Source of the DNA: Chrysomallon squamiferum
Lineage: Eukaryota; Mollusca; Gastropoda; Neomphalida; Peltospiridae
Reading direction: 5' to 3'
NCBI GenBank assembly: GCA_012295275.1
Contig: CM022667.1
Location: 5,244,208 to 5,308,207, forward strand
Length of the DNA: 64,000 nucleotides
Part shown: positions 11,554 to 22,925 of the stretch, in pieces
How positions within the stretch are numbered: position 1 is the first letter of the stretch
How the letters are laid out: every line of letters begins with the position of its first letter
The notes under the pieces: generated by a model
Database searches by the model: none
What the model saw: the letters and a program-made list of their open reading frames with translations, nothing else
What the model was told of the DNA's origin: nothing
Translations under genes and position numbers: made by a program

Positions 11554-11689
11554 TTACTGTGAAACGATATTGCTTCTGTTAAACTTGTCAGCTTCAAAAG
11601 CAGGGTTGTCAAACGATTTGTTTACTTCTGTTGTTGAGCCAAACCTATTCTCAGGAAATGTTTCGTAAACAACTTTGAGTTTCCTGAAC
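11554..11689 (-). CDS. Terminal coding exon: 44-residue cytoplasmic-like tail
   Basis: Minus strand: acceptor tttctttcacag, then a G completing a split codon, then FRKLKVVYETFPENRF, GSTTEVNKSFDNPAFEADKF, NRSNIVSQ and a TAA stop. The basic start (FRKLK) followed by YETF (Yxx-phi type) and DNPAF (NPxF type) is what one expects just inside a membrane, with sorting or endocytosis motifs. That is inference from motif shape. It enters in phase 2, unlike every upstream micro-exon (phase 1), so at least one phase 1-to-2 exon, perhaps the membrane span, should lie between 11.7 and 13.6 kb. I could not identify it. It reads like real protein, with no repeat bias. Confidence 0.6.
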
Positions 11690-11865
11690 CTGTGAAAGAA
11701 ATTATAATTTAATTTCATTTTTCTTTTTTTAAAATAGTGGCACTACTATAAACCTGACGTGTGAAATACAGATGTCTGTCTTTATGTTTCCAAACACACA
11801 CAGACACAAATAAAACAACAGAGGAGAATAAACAACGAAACTGGATATGATATACATTTTAAACG

Positions 11866-11907
<42 letters not shown>

Positions 11908-12020
11908 TAATTTAGTTTAGTTTTTCTTTGTTGGGGGCGGGTACTTTCGATTTAAGTTAATAAATGTGTCTTCTAAACATTTTCTATATCCATAAAGAAA
12001 CAGTGCAACAAGATCCACAA

Positions 12021-12151
<131 letters not shown>

Positions 12152-12416
12152 TGTTTTTGTTATGTTTGTAAAACAGTTTGCTAGATAATTATTACTTGAG
12201 CCATATGTTTTGGTGAAGTCGCTCATATATAAAGATTTTAATTTTAGATTTTAACTTCACTTAAAAGTGATTGTCAAACGATGCATATAACAATGAATAT
12301 GATTGTCTTGCTTGATAACGTCTGCAGAAATTTACCTCAAAAGAATTCTATTTTTGTTTCAACTACATTATGCATAAGATGTAAAGGATTTCTCATCTTT
12401 AGAGTATAATATCATG

Positions 12417-12456
12417 AGGTTATTTTTACACACATATATATATGTAAAAATAACCT
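12417..12456. repeat. 14-bp perfect inverted repeat (hairpin)
   Basis: aggttatttttaca at 12417-12430 pairs with tgtaaaaataacct at 12443-12456 around an AT loop. Probably a remnant of a foldback element; no poly-T tract or gene context suggests a terminator. Confidence 0.55.
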
Positions 12457-12460
12457 AATG

Positions 12461-12492
<32 letters not shown>

Positions 12493-12740
12493 TTGAATTG
12501 TGCTATGTATGGATAATATTGGACTGTGAAATGAATTTTTCACTGAACATTTATAATGAATTGCAACCTGGCGTACGGTTAATATTGGACTGTGAAATGA
12601 ATTTTAACTATCTTCATATAGTAATTTTGTTTAAGGAAAAAATTTAATAAAAAGTTAAAATTTCCAAGATGCAACCAGGAAAAAATACAAACAAAAACAA
12701 AACAACAAACAAAAACTGAGATAATATATATAGCTAGAGA

Positions 12741-12770
12741 ATAATAATAATAATAATAATAATAATGATG

Positions 12771-12819
<49 letters not shown>
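12741..12819. repeat. (TAA)n microsatellite
   Basis: Triplets with one ATGATG interruption. Confidence 0.9.
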
Positions 12820-12822
<3 letters not shown>

Positions 12823-13054
12823 CAATAGACTTCAGAATCTATATTAGCGCTGTACTCAGAGAAACATAAACAAAGACACAGGCTGCATATAGTACCATAA
12901 TTATAACAAAAATTACATACACACAGTTTATGTAATAAACGATTATACATAATGGATTAATATTAATCATAAGGCGTTTCTGGATCAGTTTCATTCACTT
13001 AGACATATACGAAGCTATTTTAATATTATTAATTCTTAATAACAAATTGATGAG

Positions 13055-13237
13055 TTAAAGGTTTCTTCCAATAAAAAGATATGATATACGTTCTTCTATG
13101 ATCGCTATATTGGGGTATACTAATAGCATAAAGTAACCGTCTTCAGTTTCGTTTAGAATGCAATAAGTACATGTTGTATGTCTCCTATACGTTTTTCTAT
13201 ATATTCCAGTTTCTATCGCTAATGAATGTCCTATCAA
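13055..13237 (-). pseudogene. Possible non-LTR retrotransposon C-terminal fragment
   Basis: An open frame reads TTCTYCILNETEDGYFMLL followed by VYPNIAIIEERISYLF. It resembles the C-x-x-C...EDE-H-LL-CP-Y---R--YL motif that follows the reverse transcriptase in many animal LINEs, with key Cys/His positions altered (LLVYP, GYF). The upstream RT is not present. Confidence 0.4.
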
Positions 13238-13660
13238 TCTAGGTTTAGTTAATAAACAGCAATTACGTTTTGTAATATTCTAAATAAAAATTATTTAGAC
13301 TGATCAGAAATGCTAATTTTAACTAATATTAATGAACAGAACAACAACGACAACAGCAACACATAGGCACATGTATCCACACATATATAATATATACATA
13401 CATACATGTAAAACACACACACACACAGATACACCAATCTGTTATTTACAAATAGTTGACTTACCCATATATTAGAAAAGCGCAATGACATAAATTTATT
13501 CATTTTTTGTTTGTTTGTTTGTTGTTTGCTTTTTGTTAGAAAAGATACCCAATTAACATTGAAAACATTGGTTTCGTGTTACTTGTGATATGTGTATCAA
13601 AAATATGTAAGACTGTTTTACTTTTACAAAGGTTTACTTTTAAACTACATAAAGCTTTAC

Positions 13661-13681
13661 GACCTTGGACTGTCAGTGTCT
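13661..13681 (-). CDS. Possible 21-nt micro-exon, phase 1-1, ETLTVQG
   Basis: Strong acceptor gtttcttttcag, then [G]AG ACA CTG ACA GTC CAA GGT [C], then a weaker donor gtaaag. Length and phase fit the series of exons upstream. Confidence 0.42.
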
Positions 13682-14141
13682 CTGAAAAGAAACATAAAAG
13701 CAACCCCCGGAAAAAAACAACAACACAAAAACAAACATCTTTAGTGCATTAATAGAATTTAACTGTTGTGCATTTCAGAATGAATACTCAATAAAAACAC
13801 CAACTTCAACTAACTGACGTTCGTCTAGATTAAGCTATGTTTTCCTGGATTACCAGACACTGTGTACAACATATTGATATAATACAGTAATAAAACACTA
13901 GTAGCTGTATAATTTTACGTTATTCGTGTTCAAAAAGCAGATTTGCCAGAAGTCCGTAGATGGGATGTTGGCGATTATTTCCTGATAAAAACAAAAGTTT
14001 ATTAACAAAGTGTGGGAATACCCGATACAATGTGTAATTACAATATCAACCATTCTCGTGAAATACCCTACATCCAGATGGCGTTACGTAATTAACTAAT
14101 CACAAAAACACTTGTGGATATCAATGTATTTGATCAGGCAT

Positions 14142-14143
<2 letters not shown>

Positions 14144-14174
<31 letters not shown>

Positions 14175-14185
14175 AAAAAAAAAGA
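14144..14185. repeat. Poly-A tract
   Basis: Nearly pure A with two G interruptions; another A run with (AAT)n is at 14443-14517. On the transcribed strand these are T runs. Confidence 0.85.
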
Positions 14186-14441
14186 CAAACAAAACACAAA
14201 ACAAACAAACAACAAAACAAAAAATAACAACATGAGAAACAGCACCACCACCAACAACAACTACAACAACAAAAATAGATAATCCCCACCACACAAGAAA
14301 ATAATATAACCGTCTTTTACCCATCATCGCTTTCATTATTTATGAGTATGGCACAACATTATGCAATAATAAAATAGAAAAAGAACGCTTCACTGCCGAT
14401 AATAAGATTTTCAAGCATGCTACTACTACTACCACTACTTA

Positions 14442-14521
<80 letters not shown>

Positions 14522-14824
14522 TTATAATGGCAGTAACAACGGTAACATGGAAAAACAACATTCGGCTCCCATTACAAGTAAAAAAAAAAAAAAAATGGTA
14601 CTACCGTATTAGTAGAATTAATTGCACTAACACTCTAACAGTACTAAAATTAATGTCATTACTACTACCATATGAAAGATATTGCTACTTCTACCAATTA
14701 TACCAAATACAACAGCAACTAGTATTTATTACGCGAATAAAATTAATAATCAATAACCTTCTTTTATATTTATTTATTTATAAACAGTACACATTATATA
14801 AAACGAAACATAAAAACAACCTAC

Positions 14825-14869
14825 CAAGAAAAGTTTTTGTTGCGGAAGATTTGGCACTGAAAGGACGGT
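14825..14869 (-). CDS. 45-nt exon, phase 1-1, RPFSAKSSATKTFL
   Basis: Acceptor tttcgcttttccag, then 45 nt open in phase 1 (first codon xAC), then donor gtaggt. The module is basic and serine/threonine-rich. A nearer internal AG (tttcag) would give 32 nt and break the frame, so the outer acceptor is preferred. Confidence 0.6.
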
Positions 14870-15163
14870 CTGGAAAAGCGAAATAACAACAAAAGTAATC
14901 ATTATGGAAATAATAATGATAATAAGGCACGCGTGCTCTCACACATTCATACATCAGATGTTACTACGGTGACAACGAAGTAGATAAGATACCCATTCTC
15001 GTGTTTAAACGCTCTTTTTTATATATAAATGGTAAACAAGGAAAATATTTAGGTAACTAAATAAATAAATTAAAGGAAGTGAATACAGAAGTTGCAGACG
15101 AACTAAAGCAAGGGGAAAAAATCAGAGAGAGAGAGAGAGAGAATTCGTTGAAAAAATACTCAC

Positions 15164-15190
15164 TCCTATGTTCTTCAGCGACCGAAGTTT
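15164..15190 (-). CDS. 27-nt micro-exon, phase 1-1, ETSVAEEHR
   Basis: Acceptor tgtcttggacag, then 27 nt reading [G]AA ACT TCG ... AGG [A], then donor gtgagt. It shares length, phase and a TSV/SFG + EE/EN + HR/RH layout with the exon at 15374, so the two are probably duplicates. (GA)n microsatellite lies 20 bp downstream in the intron. Confidence 0.62.
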
Positions 15191-15373
15191 CTGTCCAAGA
15201 CATTTAAAACAATATATATATATAATTTGCATGAAGCAATACAGTTAGAGAGATAAGAAAAAAGTGGATATAGATTGAGAATAAGAATGGTAAAAAACAA
15301 CAGCAATGTTTAGTTCCAGAAAGATACGTACGTATATAGAGTTATGAACATTTTTAGAGAATGGAGACCTTAC

Positions 15374-15400
15374 CGTGACGATTCTCCGTCCCAAAGCTTT
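15374..15400 (-). CDS. 27-nt micro-exon, phase 1-1, xSFGTENRH
   Basis: Acceptor attatcttcag, then 27 nt open in phase 1, then donor gtaaggtc. First codon is xAA: Q if joined to the upstream exon ending in C. A (TAA)n tract, TTA on this strand, sits immediately upstream of the acceptor and may supply its pyrimidines. Confidence 0.62.
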
Positions 15401-15406
15401 CTGAAG

Positions 15407-15408
<2 letters not shown>

Positions 15409-15454
<46 letters not shown>
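15409..15454. repeat. (TAA)n microsatellite
   Basis: Immediately upstream (transcriptional sense) of the 27-nt exon at 15374. Confidence 0.9.
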
Positions 15455-15457
<3 letters not shown>

Positions 15458-15690
15458 GTAAGAAGAAGAAGAAGAAGAGTAAAAGCAAGAATGTCATGCC
15501 ACAACAAAGAAGAAGAAAACAACAAAATAAAACAACAATAATAAGAAGAAGAACAATAAGAAAACTAGCATCAAAATTTAAAGATGATGACCATAGGAGA
15601 TGATGATTATTATGGTGATGACGACGATGATGATAATAACCGTAATAACAAAAAATACAATATATATATTTTTGTTCTGATGATACTTAC

Positions 15691-15717
15691 GACTATAATC
15701 CACATCCTGAGAAGTCC
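15691..15717 (-). CDS. 27-nt micro-exon, phase 1-1, GTSQDVDYS
   Basis: Acceptor tatcttctccag, then 27 nt reading [G]GG ACT TCT CAG GAT GTG ..., ending AGT [C], then donor gtaagtatc. A closer AG inside the exon would leave 16 nt and break phase. It contains an acidic DVDY core like the array modules. Confidence 0.62.
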
Positions 15718-15852
15718 CTGGAGAAGATATCAAAGAAATAGAAAAGTAAATAAATAAATGAATAAATACATTTATGACGCTACCACTAGGCAGTGTTTCT
15801 TGTAAAATAAATATTATATTTGACTAGTAGGAAACACATTCAGCAGTGCGCG

Positions 15853-15856
<4 letters not shown>

Positions 15857-15896
<40 letters not shown>

Positions 15897-15922
15897 AACA
15901 CACACGCACACACACACACAGA
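15857..15922. repeat. (CA)n microsatellite
   Basis: CA dinucleotides with AAAC and CG interruptions, in the intron between the exons at 15691 and 16224. Confidence 0.88.
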
Positions 15923-16223
15923 CAGGCGCGCAAAAACAACAAAAAACACAACAAATTATAAATCAAAAGAAAAAAGAGAGGAAAACTCTATAAGAATAAA
16001 ACTGGTTGCATTTTTGTTACTTTTGTTGTTGTTGTTATTCTTCTGCTTCTTGTTGTTTTTATTATTGTTGTTGTCCATGCTATTATTGTACTTTTTTCGT
16101 TTTTTTGTTGTTGTTTTGTGTTTTTGTTGTTGTTATTAAATATGAAATAATGAAATGCTAATGGCATGCTTGTTATATAAAAAAAAAAAAATAAATAAAA
16201 TAAAATAAAATAAACATTCTTAC

Positions 16224-16238
16224 CAACAGTTCGAGTCT
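16224..16238 (-). CDS. 15-nt micro-exon, phase 1-1, ETRTV
   Basis: Acceptor aatttccatag, then [G]AG ACT CGA ACT GTT [G], then donor gtaagaatg. It is the only 15-nt exon near the array and bridges the 18-nt array and the 27-nt exons. Confidence 0.58.
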
Positions 16239-16286
16239 CTATGGAAATTTATAACAAAAGAAAAGAATAATAGTGAAAATATATTT

Positions 16287-16325
<39 letters not shown>

Positions 16326-16712
16326 CATATTATCATTGTGATGTCTTTCTGTTTCAAAAGATACTGATGATGAACTAGTATAGATAAATAAATAATGAAT
16401 AGTGAGTACACAAAATAAATAATTAAAAAAAAATAAATAAAAGTACAAAGCGAAAACCGAACATCACAAACAATAATGATAATAATTGAATATTAACATG
16501 ATGGATAAAGAAGATTGTCGTTCGTATTTTTTATTACTTTTACCTACTTGTGTTCATTATAGGAAATATAGTATGACTAAAGCATTTGATATATTTTATT
16601 ACTTAAGTACTATTTACAGGAAATGTAATAAGACTACTGTATTTTATCAACTTGTGGTAGTTAACTACAGTTTATAGGAGATGTTAAAAAGATTAGCTAT
16701 AATGAAACTTAC

Positions 16713-16730
16713 CCTGAACAACACTGTCGT
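16713..16730 (-). CDS. 18-nt micro-exon, DDSVVQ
   Basis: Last intact member of the array in transcription order. Acceptor ataaatttcag, then [G]AC GAC AGT GTT GTT CAG [G], then donor gtaagtttcat. It belongs to the DDS class, with an unusually non-acidic second half. Confidence 0.72.
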
Positions 16731-17010
16731 CTGAAATTTATGAGGAAAATAAAACAAATGATAGAGAAAAATTAAAGTAAAATAAATAACTCAATAATAA
16801 TGAAATGTAGTATGGTTTAACCTACTTGTGTTAGTTAGGTACAATTTGCAGCAAATGCACTACGACTAATATATAATGAACAAATTTATCTATCTGTGTC
16901 TGTTAAGTACCACTTGCACACAAGGCAGCACGCATTTTATCTACTTGAATTAGGTACAATTTATAGGAAATGAGTTATGCATTATTAAGATTGGTTATTA
17001 TAAAAGTTAA

Positions 17011-17028
17011 TATCAACAACACTGTGTG
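17011..17028 (-). pseudogene. Dead 18-nt micro-exon (donor lost)
   Basis: The block CACACAGTGTTGTTGATA (minus) follows an intact cctacag acceptor and aligns with the exon at 16713. The donor position reads ttaact instead of gtaagt, so it is not expected to splice. Confidence 0.5.
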
Positions 17029-17208
17029 CTGTAGGTTGTGAGAATGATAAAACAAATTAACAAACAAATTATGAAAAGAAATTTTTTATAAAGCTACTAA
17101 ATATATAGTTATTAAAGAAATAATAAAGTAAATAAATAAAATAAATAAATAATAAAAACAGAAATTAAATATTAAAGAAAACAAGAACAGCAACAACAAC
17201 AACAACAA

Positions 17209-17209
17209 A

Positions 17210-17264
<55 letters not shown>

Positions 17265-17266
17265 AA
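17209..17266. repeat. (AAAT)n microsatellite
   Basis: About 14 tandem tetramers. Confidence 0.9.
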
Positions 17267-17751
17267 TAAAATAAATTACAAATAGTAATAGTGGGAAGAA
17301 AAGGTTGCATTTGTTCTTACTGCACTTTTATCCCTTGTCCCTTTTTACATTTTTTATTATTATTTTTTTAATGGTATTTTATATGCTAATGCTGAATATC
17401 TAATAATCAATTGTGAACTACAAGTTCTGAGTCAATAAGTAGCAGAAATTATTTGAATGTATTGCAGTCCTCTAATAAAACTGAGCTGATTAATAAAGTG
17501 GTATCAACGCATTTCATGTTTATGTAATAAAAGAAAAACCGAAAAACATAAAAAAATAAAAATTATGAGAAATTAAACAAATGAGATAGAAGTAAAACAT
17601 CAAATTAAAAGTGAAAGAAAAAAAATATTTTTGTAAAGCATTTCGAACAGTATTAAAATGGTAACAGCAATATTTTACCTTACTGTGTTAGTAAAGAACA
17701 GTTTATAGATATGACTAATTTCTTAATAAGATTCAGTATCACGAAACTTAC

Positions 17752-17769
17752 CATCGATATAACTGGCGA
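17752..17769 (-). CDS. 18-nt micro-exon, VASYID
   Basis: Acceptor ttttttttcag, then [G]TC GCC AGT TAT ATC GAT [G], then donor gtaagtttcg. It is a VASDVD-class variant in which the central aspartate is tyrosine and the valine isoleucine. Confidence 0.78.
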
Positions 17770-17885
17770 CTGAAAAAAAAAAGAAGCAAAATAGAAACAA
17801 ATAAAGAAGGAGAAAAATATTAAGTAAATATTAATTTTAAAGAGAAAAATATTTAGTAAAATAAATCAATAAGTAACAACACAAC

Positions 17886-18250
17886 GGAAGTACTTTATTT
17901 GTGTTCATTAAGTACAGTTAATGGGAAATGTACTATGACTGACGGGCCTTATCTACTTGTGCTAGATAAGTACAGTTTACAGTACATGTGGTATGACCAC
18001 CGCATTTTCACTACTTATGTTAGTTAAGTATAGTTTATTGGAAATATTGATTAACTAAGGTAACTTATCAATTTCTGTTACTTAAGTATAGTTTACAGGA
18101 AACGTAGGATGACTCAAGTATTTGATCTTTTTCTGTTAATTAAGTACACTTTACAGGAAAGGCAGTATGTCTAAAATGTTTGTTTTACTTGTGTAAGGTA
18201 AATACAATTGATAGGAAATGTAGTACGACAAATGTAGTAGTAATAAGAGT
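17886..18250. repeat. 58-bp minisatellite (intronic)
   Basis: Successive aagta(c/t)a(g/c) landmarks at 18026, 18084, 18142 and 18200 are exactly 58 bp apart. Consensus contains cagtttacaggaaa, atgactaatgtatttt and tctacttgtgttagttaag. The complement carries ttaactaac, a branch-point-like string, once per copy. Confidence 0.75.
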
Positions 18251-18268
18251 AGGTATGACGAAACTTAC

Positions 18269-18286
18269 CCTCCATCTCGCTGTCGT
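18269..18286 (-). CDS. 18-nt micro-exon, DDSEME
   Basis: Acceptor ctcacaattttcag, then ACGACAGCGAGATGGAGG, then donor gtaagtttcg. It is identical to the exons at 20632 and 22926. This is the most acidic module, net charge -5 (three Asp/Glu pairs less Ser and Met). Confidence 0.82.
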
Positions 18287-19390
18287 CTGAAAATTGTGAG
18301 GAAAAATAAAAGAAATAAAGAAAATATATTATCAAAGAAATAATGATATTAAAGAAAAAGGTAAAGTACAATAAATAAATCAACACTAATGAAAGAAGTA
18401 AGAATATTGCCAAAGAAACAGTGATACTAAAGAAAAAGGAAAAGTACAATAAATAAATCAACAATAATAAAACATGAAGCTAAGTATTAAGAAAAGAAGA
18501 AAACATTGAAAAGAAAAACGACCAGCAACAAAAACAAAAGTTATAATAATAAAAGCCTGTTAACTTTATGGATTAGGAGTGATACCTTTAGGACTTTTCA
18601 TTATTTATTTCCAATTACTTCTTTCTGTTTAAATTATTATTGTTGTTGTTGTTTTTATTATTATTATTATTATTATTACTATTATTACTGTTGTTGTTGT
18701 TGTTGTTACTATTATTATTGTTATTATGTCAATATCTTTACCTCTATATACATCTGCATCTATATATAATTTTGTATCGATGGTATTTTATATACCGAGG
18801 CTGAATTATATATAGTAGTTAATTGTGAACTATAATTTGTGTGTGGATAAGTAACAGAACTTATTCGAATGTATTGCATTTCTCTAATAAATTTAAAGAG
18901 AATAAAAAAGTTGTATAAACGCGTTTCGTGGTTAAGTAATAAAAGTAAATTTTAATTTTATTTTATTTAAGTTGAGCTGCAATGAACTACGAAACAATTA
19001 CAAGTCCAGATGTCAAGATTTATCTACTGTCAATTAGAAAATGTATGACGTAAATTAACATTACTATCATTGTCTATATTTTCAGATGATATAACAAAAA
19101 TAAAATAAATAAAGCGTAAATAGACAATTAAATGGTATAATAAACATTTATAATAATATTGAACAAAAATATGGAAATCGAATAAAATAAAAATTTAAAG
19201 AAATTAAACGGATGAGATAGAAATACAATATTAAAATATAACTGAAAAAAAAAAAAAAAAAAAAAAGAAATTGAAATGTATTACGAGGAGATTACAGTTA
19301 TAACAGCAGTATTTTACCTATCTGTGTTCTTGAAGTACAGTTTATAGGTATCACTAATTTCCTATTAAGATTTAGTTTCAGGAAACTTAC

Positions 19391-19408
19391 CATCGAGATC
19401 ACTGTCGA
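19391..19408 (-). CDS. 18-nt micro-exon, VDSDLD
   Basis: Acceptor taagacttttcag, then TCGACAGTGATCTCGATG, then donor gtaagtttcc. It is identical to 21681 and 23966. Confidence 0.82.
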
Positions 19409-20110
19409 CTGAAAAGTCTTAGGAAGAAAATAAAAGCAAAGTAGAAACAAATAAAGGAGGAAAAAATATTATCAATTTATAAAGTAAATGGTAATATTAA
19501 AGAGTAATAACAATAAAAACTAATACAAATTATGGATTAACACAGTTACATATAGCACTTTTCATTATATATTTTGAATTACTTCTTTCTTTCTAAATTA
19601 TTGATGTTTTTTTTAATTATTTTTACTGTCTATATATACATATATGTGTGTTTGTGTGTGTGTATGTGTGTGTGTCAGCGTGTGTGTTTGTGTGTGTGTG
19701 CCTATAGATACATACATTCATATGCATCTACATGTGAAGAGAAATATATATATATCTATATATATAAAGGAGAACTATAATTTTTGTGTGGATAAGCATC
19801 CGAAAATTATTGTAATGTATTGCAGTTCTCTAATAAAATTAAGCAGATTAATGAAGTAGTATCAACGCATTTGACTTTTGTGTAATAAAAGTAAAAATTC
19901 AAATAGAATTAAATAAAAGTTAAGAGAAATTAGACGAATGCGGTAGAAATAAAATATTAAATCAAGAAATCAAAAAATATATACATATATCTGTAAAGTA
20001 TTACGAGCAGATTACAGTGGTACCAACAGTATTTCGCCTAACTCTGTTCGTTAAGTTAAGTTAATAGGTATCACTAACTTTCTAATTAGATCGAATATCA
20101 CGAAACTTAC

Positions 20111-20128
20111 CATCGACATCACTGGCGA
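20111..20128 (-). CDS. 18-nt micro-exon, VASDVD
   Basis: Acceptor tcctaacacttttcag with a long upstream TTTCTTTTATTG tract, then TCGCCAGTGATGTCGATG, then donor gtaagtttcg. This is the commonest single sequence in the array, also at 22405, 25775, 30372, 35377, 40062, 44642 and 55912. Confidence 0.84.
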
Positions 20129-20269
20129 CTGAAAAGTGTTAGGAAGACAATAAAAGAAATATAGAAACAAATAAAGAAGGAAACATTTGGTAAAAAATTA
20201 TAAAGTAAATATAAATACTCTAATGAAAAAATACAGTGAAATAAACTACTAATTAACAACACAACGGAA

Positions 20270-20610
20270 GTACTTTATTTGTGTTCATTAAGTACAATTA
20301 ATGGGAAATGTACTATGACTCACGGATCTTATCTACTTGTGTTAGATAAGTACAGTTTACAGTACATGTGGTATGGCTACCCTACTTTCACTACTTATGT
20401 TAGTTAAGTATAGTTTATTGGAAATATTGATTAACTAAGGTATTTTATCAATTTGTTTTGCTTAAGTATAGTTGACAGGAAACGTATTTTAACTTTTTCT
20501 CTGAGTTAAGTACAGTTTACAGGAAATGCAGTATGTCTAAAACATTTGTTTTACTTGTGTAAGGTAAGTACAATTGATAGGAAATGTAGTACGACAAATG
20601 TAGTAATAAG
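20270..20610. repeat. 58-bp minisatellite (intronic)
   Basis: Second block, next to the DDSEME exon at 20632; related blocks precede most array exons, for example at 22560-22910, 25060-25360, 27165-27515, 28600-28960, 30525-30880 and 34300-34750. Confidence 0.7.
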
Positions 20611-20631
20611 AGTAGGTATAACGAAACTTAC

Positions 20632-20649
20632 CCTCCATCTCGCTGTCGT
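20632..20649 (-). CDS. 18-nt micro-exon, DDSEME
   Basis: Identical exon and splice sites to 18269. It is the second copy of the 2.3-kb three-exon repeat. Confidence 0.82.
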
Positions 20650-21680
20650 CTGAAAATTGTGAGGAAAAATAAAAGAAATAAAGACAAAATATTATCAAAG
20701 AAACAGTCATATTAAAGAAAAAGGAAAAGTACAATAAATAAATCAACAATGATAAAACATGAAGCTAAGTATTAAGAAAAGAAGAAAACATTCAAAAGAA
20801 AAACGACCAGCAACAAAACCAAAAGTTATAATAATAAAAACCTGTTAACTTTATGGATTAGGAGTGTTATCTTTAGGACTTTTCAATATTTATTTCCAAT
20901 TACTTCTTTCTCTTTCAATTATTATTGTTGCTGTTGTTGTTATTATTATTATCATCATCATCATCGTTATTATTATTATTGTTATTATATCAATATCTTT
21001 ACCTCTATATACATCTACATATATATATATATATATAATTTTGTTTCGATGGTATTTTATATACTAAGGCTGAATTATATATATTAGTTAATTGTGAACT
21101 ATAATTTGTGTGTGGATAAGTAGCAGAACTTATTCGAATGTATTGCATTTCTCTAATAAAATTTAAAGAGAATAAAAAAGTTGTATAAACACGTTTCGTG
21201 GTTAAGTAATAAAAGTAAATTTTAATTTTATTTTATTTAAGTTGAGCTGCAATGAGCTACGAAACAATTACAAGTCCAGATGTCAAGATTTATCTACTGT
21301 CAGTTAGAAAATGTATGACGTAAATTAACATTACTATCATTGTCTATATTTTCAGATGATATAACAAAAATAAAATAAATAAAGCGTAAATAGACAATTA
21401 AATGGTATAATAAACATTTATAATAATATGGAACAAAAATATGGAAATCGAAAAAAAAAAAATTCAAAGAAATTAAACGAATGAGATAGAAATACAATAT
21501 TAAAATATAACTGAAAGAAAAAAAAAAAAAAAAAAAAATTAAAAAAAAAAAAAAAAAAAATTGAAAAGTATTACGAGGAGATTACAGTTGTAACAGCAGT
21601 ATTTTACCTATCTGTGTTCTTGAAGTACAGTTTATAGGTATCACTAATTTTCTATTAAGATTTAGTTTCAGGAAACTTAC

Positions 21681-21698
21681 CATCGAGATCACTGTCGA
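21681..21698 (-). CDS. 18-nt micro-exon, VDSDLD
   Basis: Identical to 19391. Two interrupted poly-A tracts about 120 bp to the left distinguish this copy's intron. Confidence 0.82.
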
Positions 21699-22404
21699 CT
21701 GAAAAGTCTTAGGAAGAAAATAAAAGCAAAGTAGAAACAAATAAAGGAGGACAAAAATTATCAATTTATAAAGTAAATGGTAATATTAAAGAGTAATAAC
21801 AATAAAAACTAATAACATTATGGATTAACACAGTTACATATAGCACTTTTCATTATATATTTTGAATTACTTCTTTCTTTCTAAATTATTGATGTTTTTT
21901 TAAATTATTTTTACTGTCTATATATACATATATGCGTGTTTTGTGTGTGTGTATGTGTGTGTGTGTGTCTGCGTGTGTGTTTGTGTATGTGTGCCTATAG
22001 ATACATACATTCATATGCATCTACATGTGAAGAGAATATATATATATATATATATATTTAAAGGAGGACTATAATTTTTGTGTGGATAAGCATCCGAAAA
22101 TTATTGGAATGTATTGCAGTTCTCTAATAAAACTAAGCAGATTAATGAAGTAGTATCAACGCAATTGACTTTTGTGTAATAAAAGTGAAAATTCAAATAG
22201 AATTAAATAAAAGTTAAGAGAAATTAGACGAATGCGGTAGAAATAAAATATTAAATCAAGAAATCAAGAAATATATACATATATCTGTAAAGTATTACGA
22301 GCAGATTACAGTGGTACCAACAGTATTTCACCTAACTCTATTCGTTAAGTTAAGTTAATAGGTATCACTAACTTTCTAATTAGATTGAATATCACGAAAC
22401 TTAC

Positions 22405-22422
22405 CATCGACATCACTGGCGA
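22405..22422 (-). CDS. 18-nt micro-exon, VASDVD
   Basis: Exact copy of 20111, including 10 or more bases on each side. Third round of the 2.3-kb repeat. Confidence 0.84.
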
Positions 22423-22925
22423 CTGAAAAGTGTTAGGAAGACAATAAAAGAAATATAGAAACAAATAAAGAAGGAAACATTTGGTAAAAAATTATAAAGT
22501 AAATATAAATACTCTAATGAAAAAATACAGTGAAATAAACTACCAATTAACAACACAATGGAAGTACTTTATTTGTGTTCATTAAGTACAATTAATGGGA
22601 AATGTACTATGACTCACGGATCTTATCTACTTCTGGTAGATAAGTACAGTTTACAGTACATGTGGTATGACTACCCTACTTTCACTACTTATGTTAGTTA
22701 AGTATAGTTTATTGGAAATATTGATTAACTAATGTATTTTATGAATTTGTTTTGCTTAAGTATAGTTGACAGGAAACGTATTTTATCTTTTTCTATCAGT
22801 TAAGTACAGTTTACAGGAAATGCAGTATGTCTAAAATATTTGTTTTTCTTGTGTACGGTAAGTACAATTGATAGGAAATGTAGTACGACAAATGTAGTAA
22901 TAAGAGCAGGTATGACGAAACTTAC

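Noticed and set aside
12241-12317. Transmembrane-like reading KTIIFIVICIV after a ctgcag acceptor
   Set aside because: It is in the wrong phase for the upstream exons, runs into a stop and has no usable donor. The phase-1 reading of the same block could link in phase 2 but is not hydrophobic.
12323-12370. 27-nt candidate exon between atgtag and gtaaat
   Set aside because: Length fits, but all three frames contain stops.
13852-13857. 6-nt micro-exon (acceptor tgtacacag, TGTCTG, donor gtaatc)
   Set aside because: Phase fits, but such a short match with an average donor is expected by chance.
14121-14336. Hydrophobic minus frame (GLSIFVVVVVVGGG)
   Set aside because: Product of GTT/GTG and poly-T low-complexity sequence; no donor in a useful phase.
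15691-15706. 16-nt version of the exon at 15691 using the nearer AG
   Set aside because: Breaks the phase-1 rule; the 27-nt form using ctccag keeps it and matches its neighbours.
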